Shown here piece by piece: positions 35,105 through 43,377 of a stretch of 64,000 nucleotides of DNA. The DNA comes from Sphingopyxis italica (GTDB lineage Bacteria > Pseudomonadota > Alphaproteobacteria > Sphingomonadales > Sphingomonadaceae). A program made the translations under genes and the position numbers. The notes under the pieces are model-generated. The model worked only from the letters and a program-made list of their open reading frames with translations, did no database searches and was not told where the DNA came from. Each line of letters begins with the position of its first letter. Positions within the stretch are counted from its first letter, which is position 1. The stretch lies in the NCBI RefSeq assembly GCF_011926545.1, contig NZ_JAATIT010000001.1:715969-779968 (forward strand), in the 5' to 3' direction.

Positions 35105-35804
35105 AACCAATAGCGTCTGGGCCGCCCGTCCCGTCGTTCCGCTCCCGCAGCGACTGCGCATAGCCGGACAGCAAGGCAATTGTCAGCTCGGTGACGCGCC
35201 TTGCCCGCTCGGGGTCCTTTCCGATTTGGGCTCGCACCGCCAATCCGCGGAGCACGCTCCACAGCAGCCACAATATGTCTTCGGCGTCAGACGGAGACAG
35301 GCCGGTCTTGGCAAAACGGCTGACCCAGACTTGCTCGGCCCCGACGCGTCGTTGCTGCGACATACCGCGAACATCGTCGGCGAGGGCCCGAAGCTTGTTT
35401 CCCGAGATGACGAGGTCGAGCGCGATCAAAAAATCTTCACCGTAGAAGAATGCCTCTGCATCGTCGCATGCAGCCTCGAGGAGGCCGTCATCTTCGATAG
35501 CCTTACCCGCGGCAGCGGTCGCCTTCTCCAGGGCTGCCGAAAAAACCTGCTCCAGGCAGGCGGCGACTAGTTGGTCCTTTGTCGGAAAATGGTGAAGCTG
35601 CGCTCCGCGAGAGACGCCTGCGCTTTCGGCAACGTCCGCGACGCGAAACGCCGAATAACCTTTCTCGCGCAACAGATTGATAGCGGCCGAAAGGATTCGA
35701 GCCCGCATCTTTCTACTGCGTTCGCCTTGTGGCTTGTGCGAATTGTCGTGAGCTGGGGAAATGTCCGCCACTGCGTCTGCTACACCTCTTGCCGAGACCC
35801 TCAT
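35103..35804 (-). CDS. TetR/AcrR-family transcriptional regulator
   Basis: A 233-residue repressor-type regulator: an N-terminal helix-turn-helix (RILSAAINLLREKGYSAFRV then VAESAGVSRGAQLHHFPTK) around residues 37-80 and a helical ligand-binding C-terminal domain. It lies downstream of the SDR on the same strand, 121 nt apart, and convergent to the ligase. It could control the ligase or the neighbouring operons; no operator was identified next to it. The first 25 residues before the HTH look unstructured, and a later start is possible. Confidence 0.88.
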   Translation of the reverse strand: MRVSARGVADAVADISPAHDNSHKPQGERSRKMRARILSAAINLLREKGYSAFRVADVAESAGVSRGAQLHHFPTKDQLVAACLEQVFSAALEKATAAAGKAIEDDGLLEAACDDAEAFFYGEDFLIALDLVISGNKLRALADDVRGMSQQRRVGAEQVWVSRFAKTGLSPSDAEDILWLLWSVLRGLAVRAQIGKDPERARRVTELTIALLSGYAQSLRERNDGTGGPDAIG

Positions 35805-35925
35805 GCGGCCGAACGTACAGATGGCATAGCTTTCCTATCGGGCTTGTCAAAGTCATAGCTGCGAGATGCAACAGGATGCCGTCCGCACCCGGCTGGCCAT
35901 TCCGCCCGCCTCGTTGCGGGCCTGT

Positions 35926-36708
35926 TCAGCGAAACGTCGTACCGCCATCGACGGCTATCGACTGGCCCGTCACAAATTCTGCGCCGTCGGACGCGAGGTA
36001 AAGCGCTGCGGCGAGCAAGTCGTCTGCGGTCTCGTGGCGCTTGATGCACTGCATGTTCAATATCTGGGTCTTTTGCGCGGGCGTCACCGTCTCGCGCTCG
36101 ATCTCCGTGAAGGTTGCGCCCGGAAGCAGCGCATTCACCGTGATCCCGTCGGCGCCGAGTTCACGCGCCATGGCGCGCGTCATACCGACCACCGCCGCTT
36201 TGGAAGCCACATAATGTAAATAGTGCGGTCGGCCCATAGTCACCACCCCGGACGAGATGTTGATGATGCGCCCATGACGATTACCTCGCATTACCGGCGC
36301 GCACGCCTTGGACACCAGCATTACGCCATCGACGTTCACGCGCATGACCTGTCTCCACTCGTCAAACGGGATTTCCTCGAAGGGCCGCATTTTCAGCGTC
36401 GAGAAGATCGCCGCATTGTTGATGGCGATGTCAATGCGGCCAAAGGCCTCCAATGTCTCCGCTATGGCGGCGTCGACGGCTGCCGGATCGGCCACATCGG
36501 CCCGAATGGCGATAACGGTGCCGGCGCCACATTCCGCTTCGACCTCGGCCGCTACCGACCGTCCGCTGTCTTCGTTCAGTTCGACGATGGCGATTTTCGC
36601 ACCGGCGCGCGCGAAGCCTTTGGCGAAAACCCGCCCGATTCCTTGTCCCGCGCCCGTGATGAGCGCGACGCGCCCCGCGAAGGTGTCTGTCTTGGTCATG
36701 TCGGTCAT
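35926..36708 (-). CDS. Short-chain dehydrogenase/reductase
   Basis: A 260-residue classical SDR with TGAGQGIG (18-25), INNAA (96-100), catalytic Ser153, Tyr166 and Lys170 (YVASK). It resembles diol or 3-hydroxyacyl/cyclohexanol dehydrogenases and is not specifically BenD-like. GAGG precedes the ATG by seven nt. It is the last metabolic gene of the long 49-36 kb minus-strand array, following the class II aldolase-like gene by 67 nt. Substrate is unknown. Confidence 0.88.
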   Translation of the reverse strand: MTDMTKTDTFAGRVALITGAGQGIGRVFAKGFARAGAKIAIVELNEDSGRSVAAEVEAECGAGTVIAIRADVADPAAVDAAIAETLEAFGRIDIAINNAAIFSTLKMRPFEEIPFDEWRQVMRVNVDGVMLVSKACAPVMRGNRHGRIINISSGVVTMGRPHYLHYVASKAAVVGMTRAMARELGADGITVNALLPGATFTEIERETVTPAQKTQILNMQCIKRHETADDLLAAALYLASDGAEFVTGQSIAVDGGTTFR

Positions 36709-36775
36709 ATCGTTTCCTCTTTCTTGCTGGTATTTGGGCGAGGCAACGGCGCATATGCGAGCACCGCGCCTGACG

Positions 36776-37477
36776 TCATCCGCCGCTTGCTCCTCGACCT
36801 TCGGTCACGTCCATCGCCGTCAGCCAACTCCACATCCGCTCAACGACGCCGCCGGCCAGGGTCTGGCGCGCGCGTATCTCGTCTTCATCGAGAAGCCCGT
36901 GTTGAGGGCCGAACCCCATCGAGCGCACGTCGCGCTCTACCCGCGCGGCGTCTTCGAGGAAGAAGGCAAAAGTCGCAGCTTCCTTCAGATCTTGCCCGAC
37001 CGTAATCGCTCCATTTCCTCGCATGACGATCGCACGAGCCTCGCCAAGGGCAATTGCAAGATTTCTCGCTGAAGCGTCGTCGCGCAGGAGCCTGGGATCG
37101 TCCCAAAGCGGCGGCCGGGGAGCGAAATAGGCGCCTAGGCCGTGCCGCGCCGCCGGTGTGATCCCGAGCGTCGACAACGACATGGTGGCGGCGGGCATGA
37201 TGCGACAAATGCCGCCGACATCGGACCGCGCGGCATAAATCGCCTGGTGCGCGCGCACTTCGCCAAGCACTTTTTGGGGAAGGGCGCCATCGACCGAGAC
37301 AATAGTACCGGGTTCGTCCTTGATAAGCCCCATGGGCATTGCGGCACAGACAAGAAAGTGCCGCGCATCGATGCGCGCACTGCAATGGCCGAACGCGTGC
37401 ACGAGCCCGGCGTGCGCCAGGCCGCGCGCCGCCATGCGCACCTGCATCTGAAGTCCGGGGTCAATCGTCGCCGGCAT
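36776..37477 (-). CDS. Class II aldolase/adducin-fold protein lacking the zinc histidines
   Basis: A 233-residue member of the fuculose-phosphate-aldolase/adducin-like family. Aligning with FucA, Glu73 is kept (GEVRAHQAIY) but the zinc ligands His92, His94 and His155 correspond to Arg92, Met94 and Asn155 (ICRIMP, RGNGAITVG). A metal-dependent aldolase mechanism is therefore unlikely, or another metal site is used. Relatives include decarboxylases of dihydroxyphthalates. Its 17-nt overlap with the PdxA-like gene suggests a role right after diol dehydrogenation, perhaps in decarboxylation. Confidence 0.75.
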   Translation of the reverse strand: MPATIDPGLQMQVRMAARGLAHAGLVHAFGHCSARIDARHFLVCAAMPMGLIKDEPGTIVSVDGALPQKVLGEVRAHQAIYAARSDVGGICRIMPAATMSLSTLGITPAARHGLGAYFAPRPPLWDDPRLLRDDASARNLAIALGEARAIVMRGNGAITVGQDLKEAATFAFFLEDAARVERDVRSMGFGPQHGLLDEDEIRARQTLAGGVVERMWSWLTAMDVTEGRGASGG

Positions 37478-38471
37478 AAAACCCTCTCCCGAAGCAGAGT
37501 GATTCGGCCATCTTCATCGCGGAGGCCATGCTGGCGTGCTGGGCGATGCCCTGTCCCGCAATTTCCATGGCAGATCCGTGCGGTACGGTCAGATGAACAT
37601 AATCGAGGCCGATATAGATGGTGCACGCGCCTTCGAAGGCAGCCGTCTTGAGCGCAATCTGGCCCTGGTCATGATACATTGAGACAACAACGTCGTATCG
37701 TCCCTCCATGGCAAGACGAAATATCGAATCGGGCGACACCGGCCCCTCGACGCGGCGCCCCGCCGCGCGCTCCCGTTCGACCGCCGGCGCGATCTCGCGC
37801 ACTTCTTCAGTTCCCATCGCGTGCGGATTCAGGCCGGCGACGCCGATCCTGGGGGCATTGACGCCCCAACGCCTGAAAGTCTCGTCAACGAGACCGATCA
37901 GCGACGACACCGCCGCGGCAGAGACAGTGCCCGGGACCTCGGCGATGCTGATATGCTCGGTGATTGGGACGATCCGCAACGAGGGGCTGACTCGCAATAG
38001 ATAGGTTCCAGCCGGCTGAAGATCGTCGATGGACGATATTTCGCCAGACGCCTTGAGTGATTGCGAGTCGACCGGGGCCATGATCCAGCCATCGATCTCT
38101 CCATTGCGAGCCAATTGCTCGGCCAAGCGGATCCATTCTATCACCGCCCGGCCCGAAGCGGCGCCCGACTGTCCGATATCCCATGCCCCCCTCGCCAGCG
38201 AGCCGTGGTCGAGAACGGCGATTTCGCCAACCGCACCGGACACCTCATCCGGCGTTTCCACCTGGTAGATGGGAGGGCTAATCCCGCTCGCCGCGGCCGC
38301 GAACCGGACAGCGTCGATGCTTCCGATCAATAGGTGCCGCGCCGCGTGGTTGCCGGCGGCGAGTGCCTTGACACAGACCTCTGGACCGATACCCGCCGGA
38401 TCGCCAATGACGGTAGCGATGAGTGGCTGCTCACGGCGCGGCTTGCCCGCTCCTTCGCCTGCACCTCTCAT
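37461..38471 (-). CDS. PdxA/TphB-family dehydrogenase, second copy
   Basis: A 336-residue PdxA-like protein with metal histidines His173 (ITEHIS), His217 (GLNPHAMG) and His267 (YHDQGQ). As at 24250, it directly follows a BenA/BenB-type oxygenase pair with a start that overlaps the beta stop (ATGA). By analogy with TphB it probably rearomatises a carboxylated cis-dihydrodiol. The two copies are clearly divergent, so they likely serve different substrates. Confidence 0.8.
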   Translation of the reverse strand: MRGAGEGAGKPRREQPLIATVIGDPAGIGPEVCVKALAAGNHAARHLLIGSIDAVRFAAAASGISPPIYQVETPDEVSGAVGEIAVLDHGSLARGAWDIGQSGAASGRAVIEWIRLAEQLARNGEIDGWIMAPVDSQSLKASGEISSIDDLQPAGTYLLRVSPSLRIVPITEHISIAEVPGTVSAAAVSSLIGLVDETFRRWGVNAPRIGVAGLNPHAMGTEEVREIAPAVERERAAGRRVEGPVSPDSIFRLAMEGRYDVVVSMYHDQGQIALKTAAFEGACTIYIGLDYVHLTVPHGSAMEIAGQGIAQHASMASAMKMAESLCFGRGFYAGDD

Positions 38472-39016
38472 AGCAGGAAGGTCACATTGCGCATGGGCGC
38501 ATCATTGTTGATCAGATAGACCTTCTTGCCCAAGATTTTGAAGCCATCGGCCCCCTGTTTCAGGAGGTGGGTCGCGCGCGCGAACAAGGATTGATGCTGA
38601 CCGGAGCGCGCCTCGCCCAGGATGAAGTTTGAACTGACAAGGACATCGGATCCGCCGGATGCGGCGACCGTAATGTTCGAGACGATGCGGATCAGACGCG
38701 ACTTCGGACTTTGCGAATGCATCCGCTTATCCTTCAGGCGGAATATTCGATCCGAGATCTGGTCATAATGCTCGTAGATGATCGAGACGGACCGATCGGG
38801 GTCGAGGTCGGCCTGATTGGAGGGAACCCAGTAGAGGCCGCCCGGCTCCCAGAGCGCGAGCCAATCGTCATAGGCGTGGCTGTCCATCAATTCGGCCTCA
38901 AAATACAAAAATGCTTCGATTTTGCCGAAAATGTCGCTCCCGGGCAGGATTGCCCGGCTCTCCTTCAATTCCGAGAAGACGGTGAAATCGCAAAGATCTG
39001 CTGCTACCATGTTCAT
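38468..39016 (-). CDS. Rieske oxygenase beta subunit (pair D)
   Basis: A 182-residue small subunit with FLYFEAELMDSHAYDDWLALW, GLYWVPSNQ, SVSIIYEHYDQISDRIFRLKD and a C-terminal LINNDAPMRNVTFLL. The GGGAGG site places the start at 39016, one nt after the alpha stop. It is longer at the N-terminus than the other beta subunits here. The sequence sits in the benzoate-type group, as does its alpha partner. Confidence 0.9.
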   Translation of the reverse strand: MNMVAADLCDFTVFSELKESRAILPGSDIFGKIEAFLYFEAELMDSHAYDDWLALWEPGGLYWVPSNQADLDPDRSVSIIYEHYDQISDRIFRLKDKRMHSQSPKSRLIRIVSNITVAASGGSDVLVSSNFILGEARSGQHQSLFARATHLLKQGADGFKILGKKVYLINNDAPMRNVTFLL

Positions 39017-39017
39017 C

Positions 39018-40442
39018 CTAACGCCTCCCATCGGGCGATTCTTCGGCCATCATCGCCAGCCATTGCCGGATCTGAGCGCGCTGCGGAACCTCGTCGGAAA
39101 CATGGCCGACGATCGTCCCATCTTCATCAACCCACTCGCGCTCCATCCCGCGCGATATATTGATCCACGGATCGAGATTAGCCTCCAGGCCGAGTTGCAC
39201 CCGCTCGAAAATCTCGGCGTCGTCTGTCGATCCGGATCCTGCGGGTCCATAAAAGGATTCATGCTGGCGAAGTCGCAGCGCATTGATTTCGGTGCTGACG
39301 TTGGAGAACAGCACAGGGAACATCACGACCTCGGTCTCGTCGACAGACAGGGGATTAACGATCCGGATCTGGTTGTTGATCAGTTGCAGGTTTGGAAAAA
39401 CGCCGACGTGAGGATCGCCCGCCATGGCAAGCAGCATGTCCGCCCAGGCAACATCATGCTCTGCATAGAGCGCGTCGATATAGTCTGCCCCTCCCGGCGT
39501 GTTTTCCAGAAGCGCGCGATATTTTCCCGAGTGCTTGAGCCGATGCTTACGGAAATCGAGCATCGTGTGGCCATGACCGAAGTCGCGCGTTTCCGAGATT
39601 CCGTCGAAGTCGAAGGGGTTCGCACTGTGCGTGGCACCGAGGCTGTGACCCGAATCGGTGTGTCGTTCCCATGTCGCCAGCACCGAGGCATGGACGAACA
39701 ACGGATGATATCCATCCATCCCGACCTGCTTCCAATTTCCTTTATAGATCGTCCGGTTGGATCCGGCTCGCACGCTCAACTCTCCGCCCGGTGCCGCGTC
39801 GACCAGGATGTCGATCACCTTGGCTGCGTTGCCGAGATAGTCCTCGAGCGGAAGGACCTTTTCGCTCAAAGCCGCGAATATGAAGCCGCGATAATCTTCG
39901 ACCCGCGGCACCGGCGTGAGACCGTTTTCGCTCGCGTCGAAACTCGGCCCATAGCCGTCGGGCCCGGAAACGCTGACCAGTTCGCCAGCATTGGAATAGG
40001 TCCAGCCGTGATACCAGCAGCGGAAAAAGCTGTCCCTGCCTTCGTCCACCTCGCAGACGATTGCGCCCCTGTGTCGGCAGCGGTTCAGGAAAACGCGGAT
40101 CTCGCCATCCTGGCCGCGAACAAAAATGACCGGTTGACGGCCCATCTGCCGACGCTTGAACTCGCCCGTTTTTGCAATCTCGCTCTCATGGCCGATGAAC
40201 AGCCAACCGGTGTGGAAAATCCGCTCGAGTTCAAGATCGAAAATCTTCGCGTCGGTATACACCGCCGAATGAATCCAGCCCGGTGCCACAAGCGATCGCA
40301 GGCCTGCCGCGTCATAGTCGCGGCCGCGTATGTCGAGGCGGTCCGGCATGCGGTGCGGTCCTGACGGCGCGCGATCGCCCTTGCCGGCCGGCAAGGTGCC
40401 GCCGGCGCCCATTGCTAGATGATTTTCCGCTGACAATTTCAT
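39018..40442 (-). CDS. Rieske oxygenase alpha subunit (pair D, BenA-like)
   Basis: A 474-residue large subunit. Rieske ligands are Cys122, His124, Cys142 and His145, with CWYHGW in place of the usual CPYH/CPFH. The iron site KQVGMDGYHPLFVH holds Asp243, His246 and His251. It belongs near the benzoate-type subunits, with IFHTGWLFIGHESEIA and GRQPVIFVRG, but is divergent. The first 45 residues are poorly conserved and start choice is weak: GGAG is only a few nt before ATG 40442. It follows the MFS transporter gene by 30 nt. Confidence 0.88.
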   Translation of the reverse strand: MKLSAENHLAMGAGGTLPAGKGDRAPSGPHRMPDRLDIRGRDYDAAGLRSLVAPGWIHSAVYTDAKIFDLELERIFHTGWLFIGHESEIAKTGEFKRRQMGRQPVIFVRGQDGEIRVFLNRCRHRGAIVCEVDEGRDSFFRCWYHGWTYSNAGELVSVSGPDGYGPSFDASENGLTPVPRVEDYRGFIFAALSEKVLPLEDYLGNAAKVIDILVDAAPGGELSVRAGSNRTIYKGNWKQVGMDGYHPLFVHASVLATWERHTDSGHSLGATHSANPFDFDGISETRDFGHGHTMLDFRKHRLKHSGKYRALLENTPGGADYIDALYAEHDVAWADMLLAMAGDPHVGVFPNLQLINNQIRIVNPLSVDETEVVMFPVLFSNVSTEINALRLRQHESFYGPAGSGSTDDAEIFERVQLGLEANLDPWINISRGMEREWVDEDGTIVGHVSDEVPQRAQIRQWLAMMAEESPDGRR

Positions 40443-40472
40443 TCTCCAGACAATGATGATGAACAATTTGTG

Positions 40473-41873
40473 TCACACTGGATTGACGGCCTTCCACCTG
40501 GTCATGTCGCGCCCGATCGACGACCGCGCGCGCCAGAAAAGAAATGCGGAGAATGGTGCGACCAGGCTTGTAAGGATGAGGGCGGCACGCAAACTCCTGC
40601 CGGAATCTTGATCGAACTGCCACGAGATCGCGTCGCTGGCCGTCCCGACGAACAGCGGTCCCAAACCCACGCCGACCAGGTTCAAGACCAGAAGGAAGAG
40701 GGCGGTCGCGCCGCCACGGATCTCCGGCGGTGAGACGCTTTGCTGGGTACTGTGGACCGGGCCCATCCACATGGCCCCTAGCATGTTGGGAAGCGCAAGG
40801 CCCGCAAGCGCCAGCGCGCCACTGTCGATGCTGAAGATGACGGCATAACAGGGAAGGGCCGCCAGCGACGCAAACGCAGGGATGGTTACATAGGCTCGGA
40901 CGTCGCTCCGGCCGAACCGATCGGCCAGCAACCCACCGAGCCACACGCCGGCGGCGCCTGCGAGACCTGTGGAAAGACCGAGCGTCAGGCCCAGGAACCC
41001 CGAAACCCCCATCCCGGCCTGGGTGGCCATGGCGACGATCTCCGGGCCATGATTGCGGATAAAAAAAGATGCGATGAAAGGTCCGAAGCCATATCCTACC
41101 GCGGCTTGCAGCGCAGTCGCGATCACGATGAGCCGGTAGGTGCGAACCGCCCAAAGCGTCTTTACCGCCGCGAGAGCGCCCGGCGGCGCCGTTCGCAACA
41201 GAGCGGCGTGCGCCTTGCGCGGTTCGCGCAAAACCAGCAGCAAAAAGGGGGCAAGGACGACACCTGGTATGCCGGCCACCAGAAAGGCGGTGCGCCAGCC
41301 ATAGGCATCGGCAACCAGCCCTCCCAATGCCATCCCCGCCAACGTTCCCAACGGCACGCCAAGATAGTAGAGCGAAAGCGCCGACGCGCGCCGCTCGGGT
41401 GGGTAATAATCGACGATGAGCGAATTTGCGGCAGGTGTCAGGCCGGCCTCGCCAATCCCCACTCCGACACGCCCCACCAAAAGTTGGGGAAAGCTTCGCG
41501 CGAGGCTGCAGGCGATGGTGAACCCGCTCCAGACGAGAACGGAAAATGCCATGATCTTTGGCCGGTTGCCGCGATCCGCCCAGCGCGCGAGCGGGATTCC
41601 GGCGACGCTATAAAGCAAGGCAAAGGCAAGGCCCGACATCAGCCCGATTTGCCAGTCCGCCAGCTGCAACTCTTCCCGGATCGGTTCGGCTAGAATGTTG
41701 ACGATCTGCCGGTCAACAAAGTTGAGTGTGAGAGCAAAGGTCAGGAAAAACATGGCGATGCGGCGGCGGAAAGCCGCCCCCGCCACAGCCAGCGCGGCTT
41801 CGCCCTCGCCAGGCGGCGTGCGTGCTGTGCCGAGCGCCGGTTGCAGCACAGGAGGCGCGCCCCCGCCCGTCAC
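40473..41873 (-). CDS. MFS transporter (aromatic acid or related organic anion)
   Basis: A 466-residue major facilitator with about 12 hydrophobic segments. FFLTFALTLNFVDRQIVNILAE at TM1 and GRVGVGIGEAGLTPAANSLI at TM4-5 are typical of the sphingomonad spinster-like/ACS-like transporters found in aromatic clusters. The chosen GTG start at 41873 overlaps the aldehyde dehydrogenase stop (GTGA). It probably moves a carboxylated aromatic across the inner membrane after TonB-dependent entry. Confidence 0.88.
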   Translation of the reverse strand: MTGGGAPPVLQPALGTARTPPGEGEAALAVAGAAFRRRIAMFFLTFALTLNFVDRQIVNILAEPIREELQLADWQIGLMSGLAFALLYSVAGIPLARWADRGNRPKIMAFSVLVWSGFTIACSLARSFPQLLVGRVGVGIGEAGLTPAANSLIVDYYPPERRASALSLYYLGVPLGTLAGMALGGLVADAYGWRTAFLVAGIPGVVLAPFLLLVLREPRKAHAALLRTAPPGALAAVKTLWAVRTYRLIVIATALQAAVGYGFGPFIASFFIRNHGPEIVAMATQAGMGVSGFLGLTLGLSTGLAGAAGVWLGGLLADRFGRSDVRAYVTIPAFASLAALPCYAVIFSIDSGALALAGLALPNMLGAMWMGPVHSTQQSVSPPEIRGGATALFLLVLNLVGVGLGPLFVGTASDAISWQFDQDSGRSLRAALILTSLVAPFSAFLFWRARSSIGRDMTRWKAVNPV

Positions 41874-43327
41874 CGGTTGCCCGATCCCAACGAGATGAAG
41901 ATATTTTTCTCCTGGGTGAACGCCAGCAGTTCGCCGAGGCATTCCTCACGGCCGATGCCCGACTGTTTCATTCCGCCGAAGGGGGCTCCAAGAATGTGGC
42001 GTGAGGTCTCGTTGATCCAGACATAGCCTACGTCGACGGCCATGGCGGTGCGGTGCGCGCGTTCGAGATCTCGTGTCCAGATTGAGCAGGTCAATCCATA
42101 CTCCAGTTCGTTGACGACCTCGATCATCGTCGGCTCGTCGGACCATCGCAGGATTCCGAGCACCGGCCCGAAAACCTCTTCGCGGGCCAAGCGCATGTCA
42201 GGGGTAACGTCGGCAAACACTGTCGGCTCGATGTACAGGCCGCGCGCAAGAGCTTGGTCGGCCGGTGGCCCCCCGCCGCATATCAGTCGAGCGCCTTCCG
42301 CCTGGGCGCTATCGATGAATCCGACTATGCGCTCATGCTGTTTCGCGCTGATGATCGCGCCCATCGAAGTCGCCTCGTTGGACGGATCGCCCGGCTGAAA
42401 CCGCTGGGCTTCCTCCTCGATACGAGCCAGAACCGCGTCGTAGATGTCCTCATGTATGAACGCCCGGCTCGTCGACCCGCATGATTGGCCGCACCACGCA
42501 AAATTCATGCCCTGGATCAAGGCTTTTGCTACTTCGGCGGGATCGGCATCGCCATAGGCTATCAGGGCATTCTTGCCGCCAAGTTCGAGCAAGACTGGCT
42601 TGAGCGTTGGACTGGCCTCGCGCATCAGAGCGCGACCTGCAGCCGCGCTCCCCACCAAGCTGATCATCGCCACCTTGGGGTGGGCCGCTAACGCCGCCCC
42701 CGTTTCGGCTCCTCCCGTAAGGACGCTGAACGTACCCGACGGCAACAAGCCGTCGATCAGCTCGGCGAAGCGGAGTGCTGACAGGGGAGCCTGTTCGGAT
42801 GGCTTGACGATTACCGCATTGCCGGCTGCAAGGGGAGCGGCAACCTTGCCGGCGCAGAACAGAAACGGATGATTGAAGGCCAGAATGCGGGCGACGACGC
42901 CAAATGGCTGCCTGACGGAGAAGTTGACCGCATCTGGTCCGACGGGGACCGAAGCACCTTTCATCTCCGTCACCAGCCCGGAGAAATAGTCGATGAGCGC
43001 GGCTGCCACATGGGAGTCGGCCGCCAGTTCACGGACCGGGTTGCCGCAATCGAGAGCATCGAGTTGCGCCAATTCCTTTGCATTCTGGCGAATGACTGCC
43101 GCTACTTCGCGCAGCAGCCGGGCACGTTCGAGGGGTGGCACATCGCGCCAGACCCTGGATCCGACGGCGGCAGCGAGGACTGCCCGGTCGACATCCTCGC
43201 TTTCTGCCTGCGCGACATGTGCGATGAGCGAGCCGTTGGCCGGATTGTGCGAGGGACTGTACCCGCCCGCCGTCGGTGCATGCCACCCGCCATCATAGTA
43301 AAGGTCGTACTGATCTGGAATTGCCAT
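41870..43327 (-). CDS. Aldehyde dehydrogenase
   Basis: A 485-residue aldehyde dehydrogenase with Cys283 (WCGQSCGSTSR), Glu248 (LELGGKN) and Asn152 (AFNHPFLF). The FNHP and GQSCGS motifs set it apart from the other three aldehyde dehydrogenases and recall betaine-aldehyde/carotenal-type relatives. It lies between a TonB receptor and the MFS transporter in the same direction. Its aldehyde could be a salicylaldehyde or formyl-benzoate from NahE-type cleavage; this is speculation from context. Confidence 0.88.
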   Translation of the reverse strand: MAIPDQYDLYYDGGWHAPTAGGYSPSHNPANGSLIAHVAQAESEDVDRAVLAAAVGSRVWRDVPPLERARLLREVAAVIRQNAKELAQLDALDCGNPVRELAADSHVAAALIDYFSGLVTEMKGASVPVGPDAVNFSVRQPFGVVARILAFNHPFLFCAGKVAAPLAAGNAVIVKPSEQAPLSALRFAELIDGLLPSGTFSVLTGGAETGAALAAHPKVAMISLVGSAAAGRALMREASPTLKPVLLELGGKNALIAYGDADPAEVAKALIQGMNFAWCGQSCGSTSRAFIHEDIYDAVLARIEEEAQRFQPGDPSNEATSMGAIISAKQHERIVGFIDSAQAEGARLICGGGPPADQALARGLYIEPTVFADVTPDMRLAREEVFGPVLGILRWSDEPTMIEVVNELEYGLTCSIWTRDLERAHRTAMAVDVGYVWINETSRHILGAPFGGMKQSGIGREECLGELLAFTQEKNIFISLGSGNR

Positions 43328-43377
43328 CTATGCTCTCAATCCTTGAGGGGCGAGCCAGCCTATGACCGGCGATCGCA

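Noticed and set aside
38922-40364. 480-codon open frame antisense to the pair D alpha subunit
   Set aside because: The opposite strand encodes a clear Rieske alpha subunit with all ligands; the antisense frame is a high-GC shadow with no recognisable motif.
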